In this document: piece after piece, positions 54,542-63,051 of the stretch
Position numbering within the stretch: position 1 is the first letter of the stretch
Layout of the letters: each line of letters begins with the position of its first letter
Source: Nonomuraea sp. NBC_00507
GTDB taxonomy: Bacteria > Actinomycetota > Actinomycetes > Streptosporangiales > Streptosporangiaceae
Length of the DNA stretch: 64,000 nt
Direction of reading: 5' to 3'
NCBI RefSeq assembly: GCF_036013525.1
Contig: NZ_CP107853.1
Coordinates: forward strand, 9,796,001 to 9,860,000
Position numbers and translations under genes: made by a program
The notes under the pieces: generated by a model
What the model was told of the DNA's origin: nothing
Databases searched by the model: none
Seen by the model: the letters and a program-made list of their open reading frames with translations, nothing else

Positions 54542-55311
54542 GATCCTCCCCGGACCAGATGCACGACCGGCCGCCCATCCGGCCCGGGCTCGATCTTGAC
54601 ATGGGCGTCGAAGTGCCGTCCCACCAATTCCTCGGTCAGCACCTGGGCGGGCTTCCCCGAGGCGACCGCCCGCCCTTCGGCGAGCAGCAGCAGCGCGTCG
54701 GCGTACAGGCCGGCGACGGTCAGGTCGTGCAGGGTGGTGACGACGGTGAGCCCGTCGGCCCGCCTGAGCCGGTCCACCAGCTCCAGCACCTGCTGCTGGT
54801 GCCCGAGGTCGAGTGCGGTGGTCGGCTCGTCGAGCAGCAGCACGGGCGCCTCCTGGGCGAGCGCCCTGGCCAGCACCACCCGCTGCCGCTCCCCGCCGGA
54901 CAGCTCCCCCAAGTGACGCGTGGCGAGGGCGGTCAGGTCCAGCCGGTCGAGCACGGACGCGGTGACCTCACGGTCGTGGCGGCTCTCACGCCCCAGATAC
55001 GGGATGTACGGCGTCCGGCCCAGCAACGCGTAGTCGAAGACCGTCATGTCGGGCGGCAGGGCGGGGGTCTGCGGCGCGTACGCCAGCAGCCTGGCGCGCT
55101 CGCGCGGTTTCAGCCCCGCCCCCGGCCGCCCGGACAGCGTGACGTCGCCCCGGTGCGCGACCAGCCCCATGACGGCCTTGAGCAGGGTGGACTTGCCCGC
55201 CCCGTTGGGCCCGATGATCGCCAGCCATTCGCCCTTGCGTACCCGGAGACCGACGTCGCGGACGACCTCGCGCTCGCCGAGCCGTACGGACAGGCCCCGG
55301 GTCCCGATCAT
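54538..55311 (-). CDS. btuD: Corrinoid ABC transporter ATPase
   Basis: 257 residues, the ATPase of a type II ABC importer. It has Walker A IIGPNGAGKSTLLKAV, Q-loop YAPQTPALP, signature LSGGERQRVVLARAL, Walker B PVLLLDEPTTALDLG, and the H-loop HDLT. The ATG at 55311 overlaps the permease stop (ATGA). Substrate assignment to cobalamin/cobinamide rests on the cobalamin riboswitch upstream of the operon and the cbiZ gene downstream; by sequence alone heme or siderophore uptake could not be excluded. Confidence 0.9.
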   Translation of the reverse strand: MIGTRGLSVRLGEREVVRDVGLRVRKGEWLAIIGPNGAGKSTLLKAVMGLVAHRGDVTLSGRPGAGLKPRERARLLAYAPQTPALPPDMTVFDYALLGRTPYIPYLGRESRHDREVTASVLDRLDLTALATRHLGELSGGERQRVVLARALAQEAPVLLLDEPTTALDLGHQQQVLELVDRLRRADGLTVVTTLHDLTVAGLYADALLLLAEGRAVASGKPAQVLTEELVGRHFDAHVKIEPGPDGRPVVHLVRGGS

Positions 55312-56342
55312 GTGAAGGACCGCCGGGTCATGCGCAGGACCGTCACGAAGAACGGCGCTCCCACGAACATCGTCACCACGCCGATCGGCAGCTCGGCGGG
55401 CGCGAGCACGGTGCGGGCGACGAGGTCGGCCAGCACCAGGAACGCCGCGCCGCCGATGAGCGACAGCGGCAGCACGATCCGGTACGAGCCGCCCGCGAGC
55501 CGCCGCACGACGTGCGGCACGACGATGCCCACGAACCCGATCAGCCCGCTCACGGCCACGGCCGCCGCGGTGGCCAGCGACGCCGCCAGCAACACGGTGA
55601 AACGCACCCTGGCGGCCCGCAGGCCGAGGCTCGTGGCCTCCTCGTCGCCCACGGAGAGCACGTCGAGCATCCGCCCGTGCAGCAGGAGCACGGCGGAGGA
55701 GACGGCGGCGTACGGGAGCACCAGCCAGAGCTGGTCCCACCCGCCGCCGACGTCGCCGAGGATCCACGAGTAGATGCGCTGCAGCTCCTCGACCTTGAAC
55801 TGCTGCACGAACGTCTGGATCGCGGTCAGGAACGACGTGACCGCCACCCCGGCCAGCACCAGCGTGGCGGTGCCGCCGGCCCGCCCGGCCGTGTTGCCGA
55901 GCGTGTAGGCCAGGAACACGCCGCCCACCGCCCCGATGAACGCCGCGACCGGGATGCTTCCGGCCACGGCGGGCAACATCACGATGGCCAGGGTCGCGGC
56001 GAGTCCCGCCCCGGCGGCGGCGCCCAGCAGGTACGGGTCGGCGAGCGGGTTGCGGAACACCCCTTGGTACGCGGCCCCGGCCATGGCCAGCAGCCCGCCG
56101 ACCACGGCCGCGACGAGCACCCGGGGCAGCCGCAGCTCGTACAGCAGCCCCTGTTCGACGGGGGCGAGCCCCGAGTCGACGTGGACGAGCGGCAGCCAGT
56201 CCACCGCCTGGAGCAGCACCTGCCACGGCGAGATGTCGGCGGCCCCGTCGAGGAGCCCGGCGACCATGGACACGGCCAGCACGCCCAGGGCGCCCAGCAC
56301 CCAGCGGGGTCTGGCCCTGGACGGGCCGGCCTGCCTGGTCAT
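55308..56342 (-). CDS. btuC: Corrinoid ABC transporter permease
   Basis: 344 residues of the FecCD/BtuC permease family with about ten membrane helices: YELRLPRVLVAAVVGGLLAM, GAAYQGVFRNPLADPYLLGA near the N-terminus, and GFVGIVVPHVVRRLAGGSYR near the C-terminus. The start is ATG 56342 (MTRQAGPSR), two bases after the binding-protein stop; an open frame upstream belongs to that gene's region. It forms the membrane channel for the ATPase encoded downstream. Confidence 0.92.
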   Translation of the reverse strand: MTRQAGPSRARPRWVLGALGVLAVSMVAGLLDGAADISPWQVLLQAVDWLPLVHVDSGLAPVEQGLLYELRLPRVLVAAVVGGLLAMAGAAYQGVFRNPLADPYLLGAAAGAGLAATLAIVMLPAVAGSIPVAAFIGAVGGVFLAYTLGNTAGRAGGTATLVLAGVAVTSFLTAIQTFVQQFKVEELQRIYSWILGDVGGGWDQLWLVLPYAAVSSAVLLLHGRMLDVLSVGDEEATSLGLRAARVRFTVLLAASLATAAAVAVSGLIGFVGIVVPHVVRRLAGGSYRIVLPLSLIGGAAFLVLADLVARTVLAPAELPIGVVTMFVGAPFFVTVLRMTRRSFT

Positions 56343-56344
56343 GC

Positions 56345-57304
56345 TCAGCTCGCGCCGGCCTTGGACACGGCGGCGCCGATGCTCTCGGCGAGCTGGACGA
56401 TCCGCGGGCCCCACCGGGAGGCGATGTCGTCGTCGAGCTGGATCACCCGGTCGTTCTTGATGGCCGACAGGTTCGCCCAGCCCGGCCGCTTGGCCAGCGT
56501 CTCCTTGCTCTGCTGGCAGCACTTGACGTCGGCCAGGAAGACCAGGTCGGGATCGGCCTGGGCCACGAACTCGGCCGACAGCTTGGGATACCCGCCGGCG
56601 GCGTCGGGTGCCTTGTCCGCGATGTTGGTGAGGCCGAACATCGAGTAGATCTGCCCGATGAAGGTCTGCGAGGTCGCCGCGTACGGCGTCTGGTCGAGCT
56701 CGTGGTAGTAGGTGAGCTTCTTGTCCTTGGGCGCCTCGGCGGCCAGCTTCTCCATGGCCGCCTTCATGCCGGAGACGACCTCGTCGGCCTTGGCCTTGTT
56801 GCCGGTGGCCGCGCCGAGCTCGGTGATCTCCTCGTACGCCTCGTCGATCTTGGTGGCGGCGGGCTGGAGCAGGACCGGCACGTTGAGCTTGCCGAGCTCG
56901 GCGACCACCTTGTCGAGGTCGTCGGAGACGATGACCAGGTCGGGCTTGTGAGCCACGATGGCCTCGACGTTCGGCTTCAAGCCGGACAGGTCGGTCTTGG
57001 GGGCCTCCGGCGGGTGGTTGGACTGGTCGTCGGCCGCGACGACCTGGGGGCCCGCGCCGATGGCGAACAGGGTCTCGGTGTGGGTGGCCGAGAGGGAGAT
57101 GATCCGCTCCGGCTTCTTGGTGAGCGTGACCTTGCCGTTGCCCGCCTCGATCGTGACGGGGAAGTCAGCGGAGGCGGAGGCGGGAGCCGAGGTGGTGGCG
57201 GGGGCCGAGGTGGGGGTGGCAGTGGTGGTGCCGGACTGGCCGCATCCGGCCAGCACCAGCGTTCCCAGCAGCGCGCCCGCGAAGGCCGTGCGTACGGGCC
57301 TCAC
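56345..57304 (-). CDS. btuF: Corrinoid-binding lipoprotein
   Basis: About 319 residues. The lipobox LVLAGC marks a lipoprotein, followed by a Thr/Ser/Ala-rich linker. The mature part is a class III binding protein (RIISLSATHTETLFAIGAGP, VEAIVAHKPDLVIVSDD, WANLSAIKNDRVIQLDD). GTG 57304 is preferred because AAAGGA lies six bases upstream; an earlier GTG at 57319 would overlap that site. It is the first gene of the operon, directly after the cobalamin riboswitch. It captures corrinoids at the outer face for the permease. Confidence 0.9.
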   Translation of the reverse strand: MRPVRTAFAGALLGTLVLAGCGQSGTTTATPTSAPATTSAPASASADFPVTIEAGNGKVTLTKKPERIISLSATHTETLFAIGAGPQVVAADDQSNHPPEAPKTDLSGLKPNVEAIVAHKPDLVIVSDDLDKVVAELGKLNVPVLLQPAATKIDEAYEEITELGAATGNKAKADEVVSGMKAAMEKLAAEAPKDKKLTYYHELDQTPYAATSQTFIGQIYSMFGLTNIADKAPDAAGGYPKLSAEFVAQADPDLVFLADVKCCQQSKETLAKRPGWANLSAIKNDRVIQLDDDIASRWGPRIVQLAESIGAAVSKAGAS

Positions 57305-57329
57305 GAGAAGTCCTTTCACACTGTCGGAA

Positions 57330-57480
57330 CCGAGAGACCCGCGATGTGCGACGGATCACCCTTTTCCACGAGGGTTGATGGCGTCAGCGCAGAGGCAGGC
57401 GACCTGGCTATGACAGTTGCGGGACAGCGCCGGACTCGCACCGGACTTCGCTGCGCCCTGCGCATCGGACAAACGCTATC
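57330..57480 (-). promoter_or_regulatory. Cobalamin riboswitch
   Basis: On the minus strand the leader of btuF contains the cobalamin-riboswitch core: AGTCCGGTGCGAGTCCGGCG, then CTGTCCCGCAACTGT, and the B12 box GCCAGGTCGCCTGCC (57394-57408). These are the conserved pieces of adenosylcobalamin riboswitches in the usual order and spacing. It would turn off the btuF-btuC-btuD-cbiZ operon when cobalamin is plentiful, probably at translation, since a pyrimidine-rich stretch precedes AAAGGA. Exact ends are approximate. Confidence 0.93.
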
Positions 57481-57502
57481 AATCCCCTAAACGCCGGTGC
57501 CG

Positions 57503-58357
57503 TCAAGGGGCGAGTTGAGCCTCGGCCTCGGCGATGATCCGCTGCAGCCTGAGCCCGTGCGCGGCATCGAGCGGGTGGCCGCCGTTACGCACGGTCGCGG
57601 CGAACTCTTCGGCGATCACATCCAGGGGGTCGTCGTCGAAGGACGGGAGGACGGCGGTGCCGGTACGCCCGTACACGGCGAACGTGGGAGGCGGCACGTC
57701 GCCGACGGCGGCCATGCACAGCGACGCCTCGGAGACCGCGCCGCCCTCATGCTCGAGCAGCAGGCCGGTCCAGCCGAGCGAGCTGCCGTGCGCGCGCACG
57801 GCGGTCACCCGGCCGAGCGCGGCGTCCAGCAGGTCGATCACGTGCGGGCCGACGTCGAGCAGCGCGCCGCGCTGCAGCCGCCAGGGGGTGGCGAAGGGGT
57901 GGTCGCCGAGGAGGGCGCCGGAGATGTTCGCGGCGTGGCCGCCGAAGGGCTGGATCTCGCCGCATCGGGCGAGGAAGGCGCGGGTCTGGGCGGCGTAGCG
58001 CAGGGTGAGCACCATCTGGGAGGCGACGCCCGCCTCCGCGACGGCGTCGGCCAGCCTCTGGGCCGCCTCCAGGGAGTCCCCGAGGGGCTTCTCCAGCAGC
58101 AGCGCCTTGCCGGCGCGGGCCGCGCGGGCGCCGAGCTCGGCCTGTACGGCCGGCGGCACGCAGAACGCCACGGCCTCGCAGACCTCGAACAACTCCTCGA
58201 CCCGCGCGAACACGGGCGCGCCGAGCTCTGCCGCCGCCTCGGGACGCCGGGCCCATACGCCGGCCAGCCGCGTGTGCGGCCCCTTGGCCAGCATGGGCGC
58301 GTGCGCCATCCGGGCCCACGGCCCCGCCCCGATCAACCCGACCGCCACCGGTTCCAT
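57503..58357 (-). CDS. Gfo/Idh/MocA-family oxidoreductase
   Basis: 284 residues: the N-terminal Rossmann fold with AVGLIGAGPWARMAHAPMLA, the EKPLGDS motif (Lys of the family's EKP signature), and the C-terminal alpha/beta domain with DVGPHVIDLLD, where the His resembles the usual catalytic His. The family oxidises or reduces sugars, polyols and related hydroxy compounds with NAD(P). ATG 58357 follows GGGAGGT. It lies 62 bases behind the SDR gene, so it may be the tail of the PhyH operon or a separate unit. Confidence 0.88.
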   Translation of the reverse strand: MEPVAVGLIGAGPWARMAHAPMLAKGPHTRLAGVWARRPEAAAELGAPVFARVEELFEVCEAVAFCVPPAVQAELGARAARAGKALLLEKPLGDSLEAAQRLADAVAEAGVASQMVLTLRYAAQTRAFLARCGEIQPFGGHAANISGALLGDHPFATPWRLQRGALLDVGPHVIDLLDAALGRVTAVRAHGSSLGWTGLLLEHEGGAVSEASLCMAAVGDVPPPTFAVYGRTGTAVLPSFDDDPLDVIAEEFAATVRNGGHPLDAAHGLRLQRIIAEAEAQLAP

Positions 58358-58419
58358 GAGACCTCCCAAAGGTCACCCTATGGGGCATTCATCCCGCACG
58401 TCGCCAAGCGCATCCGGCC

Positions 58420-59223
58420 TCACTGCTGCTCGCGCCACCGCTGGAGGGCGTGCTGGGGCCGGTGGGCCAGGGTGCCCGAGTCGATGACGAGGGTCTGGCC
58501 GGTGACGCAGCGGCTCTCGTCGCAGGCCAGGAACGCCACCAGGTTCGCCACGTCGTCCACCGTGCACGGCCACGGGAGCAGGCGTTCGGCGGCTTTGTCG
58601 GCGAGTTGCCCCGGCGTCAGGGCACGCTGGGCGGCCGGCGTCATGACGAGGGCCGGGGCGACGGCGTTGCAGCGGATGCCGCGGGCGCCGTACGCGGTCG
58701 CGACGTAGCGGGTGAAGCCGATCAGGGCCGACTTGGAGGCGCCGTACGCGGCGTGCACCGTGTCGCCGACCAGGGCGGACACCGACGACATGAGCACGAT
58801 GGCGCCGCCGTCGGGCATGACGGGGACCGTGTGCTTGACCATGAGCATGGCGCCGCGCAGGTTCACCTCCATGGTGCGGTCCCAGACGGCCACGTCGAGC
58901 GTCTCGAGCTCGCGGTCGCGGCCATACACGCCGGGGTCGAACACGGCGGCGTTGGCGTGCAGGACGTCCACCCGGCCGAACGACGCCACGAGGGTCGCCA
59001 CCGCCTCCTCCACCTGCTTCTCGTCGGAGACGTCGCAGGTCAGCGCCATGGCCGTGCCACCATGGGCGCGGATGGCGGAGGCCGTGGCCTTGGCGGCGGC
59101 CGCGCGCAGGTCGAGCACGCCCACGCAGGCGCCTTCGGCGGCCAGCCGGGTCGCGCAGGCCGCGCCGATCCCGGACCCGGCCCCGGTCACCAGGGCGACG
59201 CGCCCGTCGAAGCGGCCGGTCAC
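58420..59223 (-). CDS. Short-chain dehydrogenase/reductase
   Basis: 267 residues of the classical SDR family: VALVTGAGSGIGAACATRLA, VLDLRAAAAKA, LHANAAVFD in place of NNAG, IVLMSSVSALVG (Ser) and HAAYGASKSALIG (Tyr-x3-Lys). Asp in VLDLR after strand 2 suggests NAD preference. The GTG at 59223 overlaps the P450 stop (GTGA), placing it in the same operon; GTG 59226 is an alternative. It could oxidise an alcohol made by the P450 or the dioxygenase. Confidence 0.9.
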   Translation of the reverse strand: MTGRFDGRVALVTGAGSGIGAACATRLAAEGACVGVLDLRAAAAKATASAIRAHGGTAMALTCDVSDEKQVEEAVATLVASFGRVDVLHANAAVFDPGVYGRDRELETLDVAVWDRTMEVNLRGAMLMVKHTVPVMPDGGAIVLMSSVSALVGDTVHAAYGASKSALIGFTRYVATAYGARGIRCNAVAPALVMTPAAQRALTPGQLADKAAERLLPWPCTVDDVANLVAFLACDESRCVTGQTLVIDSGTLAHRPQHALQRWREQQ

Positions 59224-60413
59224 CACGCCACCCGCAGCGAGGTCAGGCCGCGGCCGACGATGGACTTCCTGAAGGCGACCGGCCGGCCGGGCACGAGCCG
59301 CATGCTGGGCAGGCGGCGGCCGAGCACGTCGAGCGCGGTGCGCAGTTGGAGGCGGCCGAGTGCGGCGCCCACGCAGAAGTGGATCCCGTAGCCGAAGACC
59401 ATGTGGTCGGCGGCGTTCGGCCGGTCGACCCAGAAACGTTCGGGGTCGGGGAAGACGGTCTCGTCGTGGGCGGCGGAGTCGGTGGACAGCAGGACGAGGG
59501 CGCCGGCGGGGATCGTCACGCCATGGAGTGAGATATCCGTCGCGGCGTACCGGAAGGAGCCCAGAGAGGCGCCGTCGATGCGCATGCACTCCTCGGCCGC
59601 GTTCGCGACCTGCTCAGGCGGCACCGGCCAGGCGTCCTCCTTGAGCAGGCGCAGGACGGTGTTGCCGAGCTGGTTAGGCACGGTGTCGTTGCCGCCGAGC
59701 AGGATCGTGGAGATCAGCTCGACCACCTCCCTGTGGGTCAGCTCGGCACCGATCAGCGCGGTCATCAGCGAGGTGAAGTCGTCCTGCGGGTCCTTGGCCC
59801 GGGCGGCCACCAGGCGGTCCACGTAGTCGAGGTAGGTCAGGAAGCTGCCAGCGAGCTCCAGCTGGCGCTGCGGCGGCTGCGGCGACAGAAAGAGCTGGAA
59901 CCAGTCCTTGACGTGCGCCTGCACGAACGCCTCGTCCGACTCCGGCACCCCGATGAAGCGGGCGGTCAGCTTGATCGACGGCTCGTGCCCGATCTCGGCC
60001 ACGAAGTCGGCCCCGCCCTGTGGGGCGATCCTGTCAAGGAGGTCTTCGTTGAGCGTCCGGAACGTGTCCTCCATGGCGGCGACGGCACGCGGCGTGAACG
60101 CCCTGGACACCGACCGGCGCAGCCTGGTGTGGTCGGGCGGATCCACGTTCGCCACGAAGCTGGACAGGAACGACCCGTGCTCGCCCAGTTTCTCCCTTGT
60201 CTCGGCGGTCAGGCTGCGGGAGATCGTCAGCGAGCCCTTGGAGGAGAAGCGCCGGGGGTCGCCGTAGGCCGCCCGCACGTCGGCGTAGCGGGTCAGGACG
60301 TACGCCTGGAGATGCTCGCTCCAGAACACCGGCGACTCCTCGCGGAGCCGGGCGAGGAATGGGTACGGGGCGGCGACGTGCCAGTCCGAGCTGACGTCGA
60401 AGTCCTTGATCAC
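59220..60413 (-). CDS. Cytochrome P450
   Basis: 397 residues, a soluble class I bacterial P450. Heme loop FGYGIHFCVGAALGR with Cys347, I-helix STILLGGNDTV (GGxDT in place of AGxDT), and the K-helix ECMR, the ExxR motif. The N-terminus DVSSDWHVAAPYPFLARLRE and RRSVSRAFTPRAV are typical. Ferredoxin partners are not adjacent. It starts at ATG 60413, overlapping the stop of the phosphotriesterase gene, and its stop overlaps the SDR start, so all are co-translated. The substrate is unknown. Confidence 0.95.
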   Translation of the reverse strand: MIKDFDVSSDWHVAAPYPFLARLREESPVFWSEHLQAYVLTRYADVRAAYGDPRRFSSKGSLTISRSLTAETREKLGEHGSFLSSFVANVDPPDHTRLRRSVSRAFTPRAVAAMEDTFRTLNEDLLDRIAPQGGADFVAEIGHEPSIKLTARFIGVPESDEAFVQAHVKDWFQLFLSPQPPQRQLELAGSFLTYLDYVDRLVAARAKDPQDDFTSLMTALIGAELTHREVVELISTILLGGNDTVPNQLGNTVLRLLKEDAWPVPPEQVANAAEECMRIDGASLGSFRYAATDISLHGVTIPAGALVLLSTDSAAHDETVFPDPERFWVDRPNAADHMVFGYGIHFCVGAALGRLQLRTALDVLGRRLPSMRLVPGRPVAFRKSIVGRGLTSLRVAW

Positions 60414-61366
60414 GTGAAGATCCTCCGCGGGTTGTCGACGAGCATCTGGTGGAGCTGGTCGTCCGTGACGCCCCTCTTGCGGAGCTCGGGCACGACGTCG
60501 CGGGAGATGTGGAGGAGGTGGTAGTTCGGGTGACGCTGCCGGACGACGTCGGCGTCGAATCGGTCGTTGAAGCAGTACGAGTCATGACCTAAGACCATTT
60601 TTCCGGCGTGTCCGCGCTCGCACATCGCCGCCACCACCGACACCCGGTCCTCGAACGAGCTGATCGTCTCGATGCCGAAGCGGTCCATGCCCAGGTAGGA
60701 GCCGTTCGCGACCAGCTCTTCGAGGTAGGCCACGTCGGTCGAGTCCCCGGCGTGCCCGATCACCACCCGGCCGAGGTCGACTCCGAGCGAGCCGAGCAGG
60801 CGCTGCTGTTCCAGGCCGCCCTCGCTGGCGCTGTGGGAGTGTGTGGTGATCGGCGCGCCGGTCTCCAGATGCGCCTCGGCGACCGCCCTGAACACCCGCT
60901 CGCAGCCCTTCGTCATGCCGAGGTGGTCGGAGGCGCACTTGAGCATGGCGGCCTTGACCCCGGTCCGCCCGATGCCCTCGACGATGTCGCGTACGAAGAA
61001 CTCCGCCAGGCGATCGGGCCCACCGAACAAGGACCCGGGACCGCGGTTGCCGAAGTACGGCGGCAGCGCGTCATAGGTGTAGAGCCCCGTGGCGGCCACG
61101 ATGTTCACGCTGGTCAGCTCGGCCACCCGCTGCACGGACGGGATGTGCCGGCCGAGACCGACCACGGTCAGGTCCACGATCGTGTCGATGCCCTCGGCCT
61201 TCAGCGCCTCCAGCTTGCCCGCCGCCTCCCGGGCCCGCGTCTCCAGGTCCCACCCCTCCGGGATGTCCGGCCAGTTCCACAGGATCTCCGGGCTCAGCCC
61301 GAAGACGTGCTCGTGCATGAGCGTCGCCCCGAGGTCGGCGACCGGGCCTCTCACGGTCTCAGGCAC
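60410..61366 (-). CDS. Phosphotriesterase-family hydrolase (lactonase-like)
   Basis: 318 residues of the PTE/amidohydrolase fold with the full metal set: LMHEHVFG (HxH), the bridging Lys in VKAAMLKCASDH, His in PITTHSHSASEG, His in VVIGHAGDS and Asp in MVLGHDSYC. The family contains phosphotriesterases and, more commonly in nature, lactonases, so ring opening of a lactone is the plausible reaction. The GTG at 61366 has AGAGG upstream and overlaps the PhyH gene by 16 bases; GTG 61354 (GTGA overlap) is an alternative. The stop overlaps the P450 start. Confidence 0.88.
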   Translation of the reverse strand: MPETVRGPVADLGATLMHEHVFGLSPEILWNWPDIPEGWDLETRAREAAGKLEALKAEGIDTIVDLTVVGLGRHIPSVQRVAELTSVNIVAATGLYTYDALPPYFGNRGPGSLFGGPDRLAEFFVRDIVEGIGRTGVKAAMLKCASDHLGMTKGCERVFRAVAEAHLETGAPITTHSHSASEGGLEQQRLLGSLGVDLGRVVIGHAGDSTDVAYLEELVANGSYLGMDRFGIETISSFEDRVSVVAAMCERGHAGKMVLGHDSYCFNDRFDADVVRQRHPNYHLLHISRDVVPELRKRGVTDDQLHQMLVDNPRRIFT

Positions 61367-62118
61367 GGGAACCTCTCGTGCTCGAACGGCCGGTTGACCT
61401 CGAGCCCGAGCCCGTCGGTCTGCGTGTACGGCAGGCCGGTGTAGAGCGCGTCGGCGTCGAAGTAGGTGACGGTGAACGACAGCCGCGGGCTGCCGTGGCG
61501 GTTGGCGGGTGCGCCGTGCACGGTCAGCGCGTGGTGCACGGTCGCGTCGCCGGCCTTGAGGTCGAGCGGCGGGGACACCTCCAGCTCCTTCAGCCACGGG
61601 TGCTGGCTGAGCTGGTCGTCCCCGGGCCGGGTGAAGCTGCGCCCGAGCAACCCGTGGCGGTGCGATCCTTCGTAGAACCTGAGCGAGCCCATGTCGGCGG
61701 GCACGTCGGCCAGCGCCAGCCACACGGTCAGCATGGCCGAGCGATCCATGGGCATCCAGGGGAAGTCCTGGTGGAACTCGGTGGCGCCGTGCTCGCCGGC
61801 CTCCTTGACCAGGAGGTTGGTGACCTGCACGCGGACGGCCCGGACGCCGCGTAGCAGCCGTACGGCGTTGCGGCCCATCTGGGGGCTCATGGTCAGGGCG
61901 CCGAACATCTCGTCGCTCGCCGCGATGTCCCTCGACTGCCCGAACGCCTGGTCGACCAGCGTCTGCTTGCTCTTCGCCCGGCCGCTCAGGTAGCCGGCGG
62001 CCCGATCGCGCAGCTCGCCCGCGGTGCCGGGGTCGATGAGCCGGCCGAGCCGCACCCAGCCGTGGTCGTGGAAGAACGCCACCTCGTCGTCGGTGGCCTG
62101 GCGCACCGGGATCTCCAT
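61351..62118 (-). CDS. PhyH-family Fe(II)/2-oxoglutarate dioxygenase
   Basis: 255 residues with the PhyH pattern: DDEVAFFHDHGWVRLGRLID, EFHQDFPWMP (HxD of the iron triad), WLALADVPADMGSLRFYEGS, HHALTVHGAPANRHG (second His) and a nearby Arg for 2-oxoglutarate. The family hydroxylates or halogenates; substrates range from phytanoyl-CoA to natural products. It is the first gene of the operon PhyH-phosphotriesterase-P450-SDR, and the CAAGCGCTTG palindrome lies 22 bases upstream. Confidence 0.9.
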   Translation of the reverse strand: MEIPVRQATDDEVAFFHDHGWVRLGRLIDPGTAGELRDRAAGYLSGRAKSKQTLVDQAFGQSRDIAASDEMFGALTMSPQMGRNAVRLLRGVRAVRVQVTNLLVKEAGEHGATEFHQDFPWMPMDRSAMLTVWLALADVPADMGSLRFYEGSHRHGLLGRSFTRPGDDQLSQHPWLKELEVSPPLDLKAGDATVHHALTVHGAPANRHGSPRLSFTVTYFDADALYTGLPYTQTDGLGLEVNRPFEHERFPCLRP

Positions 62119-62140
62119 GGCCTCAGTCTCGCATCTGAAG

Positions 62141-62150
62141 CAAGCGCTTG
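62141..62150. promoter_or_regulatory. CAAGCGCTTG palindrome before the PhyH operon
   Basis: Perfect 10-base palindrome, 22 bases from the PhyH start (62118). Read toward the gene it is TACCAAGCGCTTGCTTC, which fits the KstR2-type consensus AnCAAGnnCTTGnT. The same site lies before hyuA and the LLM gene, with near-identical spacing. Confidence 0.75.
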
Positions 62151-62215
62151 GTAAGAGATGATTTTGAGTAGCCCCTACTCATGCGTCCGGCGCACGCCGG
62201 CCGCACCCTCGGGGC

Positions 62216-62860
62216 ATGACCATAGTGGAGACATCCCCTGCGACGGCCGGTTTCACCCGGTACGCCATGATCGCCTGTGCGGTGGTCGCGCCGCTCACGC
62301 TCGCCCTCTCGCTGCTGTTCGCGCCCTTCACCACGACGGCCGAGGGCGAGCCATACATCCGGGGCCTCGTCGCCAACCTCGACAGCTATCCCCTGTGGAG
62401 CTGGATCAGCGTCCTGAGCTTCGTCACGTTCATCCCGGCGATCTTCGCGGTGAGCAAGGTGGCCAGGTCGGGGCGGCCGGTGCTCGGCTTGGCGGGGATG
62501 ATCCTCGCGTTCATCCTGGCGCTGCCGGTCACGGTGAACACCGACGACGTGATCTACGCGGCGGCCAAGGCAGGGCTGGACGTGCCGACCACGAACCGGC
62601 TGATCACGGAGCTGAACGAAGGACTGCCGACCTCGCTGCTCGGGTTCACCTTCTTCTTCAGTCTGCTCGGCTTCGTCCTGCTGGGCATCGCGGCGCTGAG
62701 CAGCGCGGCGCCGAAGTGGGCCGCCATCGCCATGATCGTGGCGCCGTTCCTCATCCCGATCGCCTGGATGGCCCAACTGGGCAACCTGGCGGCAGGCGCG
62801 GCCTGGCTCGTCTTCGCCGCCGCCTCCGGGGGGATCGCCCTCGCCCTGCCACGCTCTTGA
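62216..62860 (+). CDS. Hypothetical multi-pass membrane protein
   Basis: 214 residues with about six hydrophobic segments (for example YAMIACAVVAPLTLALSLLF, WISVLSFVTFIPAIFAVSKV and GLAGMILAFILALPVTV) and an outside loop TTTAEGEPYIRG. I do not recognise a family with certainty; it resembles actinomycete DUF4386-like proteins. ATG 62216 has no strong ribosome site. It is divergent from the PhyH operon, with the shared operator 66 bases upstream of its start, so it might be co-regulated. No function is assigned. Confidence 0.7.
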   Translation: MTIVETSPATAGFTRYAMIACAVVAPLTLALSLLFAPFTTTAEGEPYIRGLVANLDSYPLWSWISVLSFVTFIPAIFAVSKVARSGRPVLGLAGMILAFILALPVTVNTDDVIYAAAKAGLDVPTTNRLITELNEGLPTSLLGFTFFFSLLGFVLLGIAALSSAAPKWAAIAMIVAPFLIPIAWMAQLGNLAAGAAWLVFAAASGGIALALPRS

Positions 62861-63020
62861 CGGCTCAGCGCACCTCCGCCCGGAGGAGCGCGACGCCGTT
62901 GAACCCGAGACCATCAGCACCGATCCCATCGCTCGAGCCACGCACCGTCCCGCTCAAGCACCTCGTCGGTGAACCGACGGGTGGCGGCACGTTCAGGGAG
63001 TTTTCCCCATAAGGTTTCCC

Positions 63021-63030
63021 CAAGCGCTTG
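63021..63030. promoter_or_regulatory. CAAGCGCTTG palindrome before the LLM gene
   Basis: Perfect 10-base palindrome in CCCCAAGCGCTTGCTTGAC, 21 bases before the GTG start at 63052. It is the third copy in the window of the site seen before hyuA and the PhyH operon. Confidence 0.75.
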
Positions 63031-63051
63031 CTTGACTACCTAGGAGGACAC

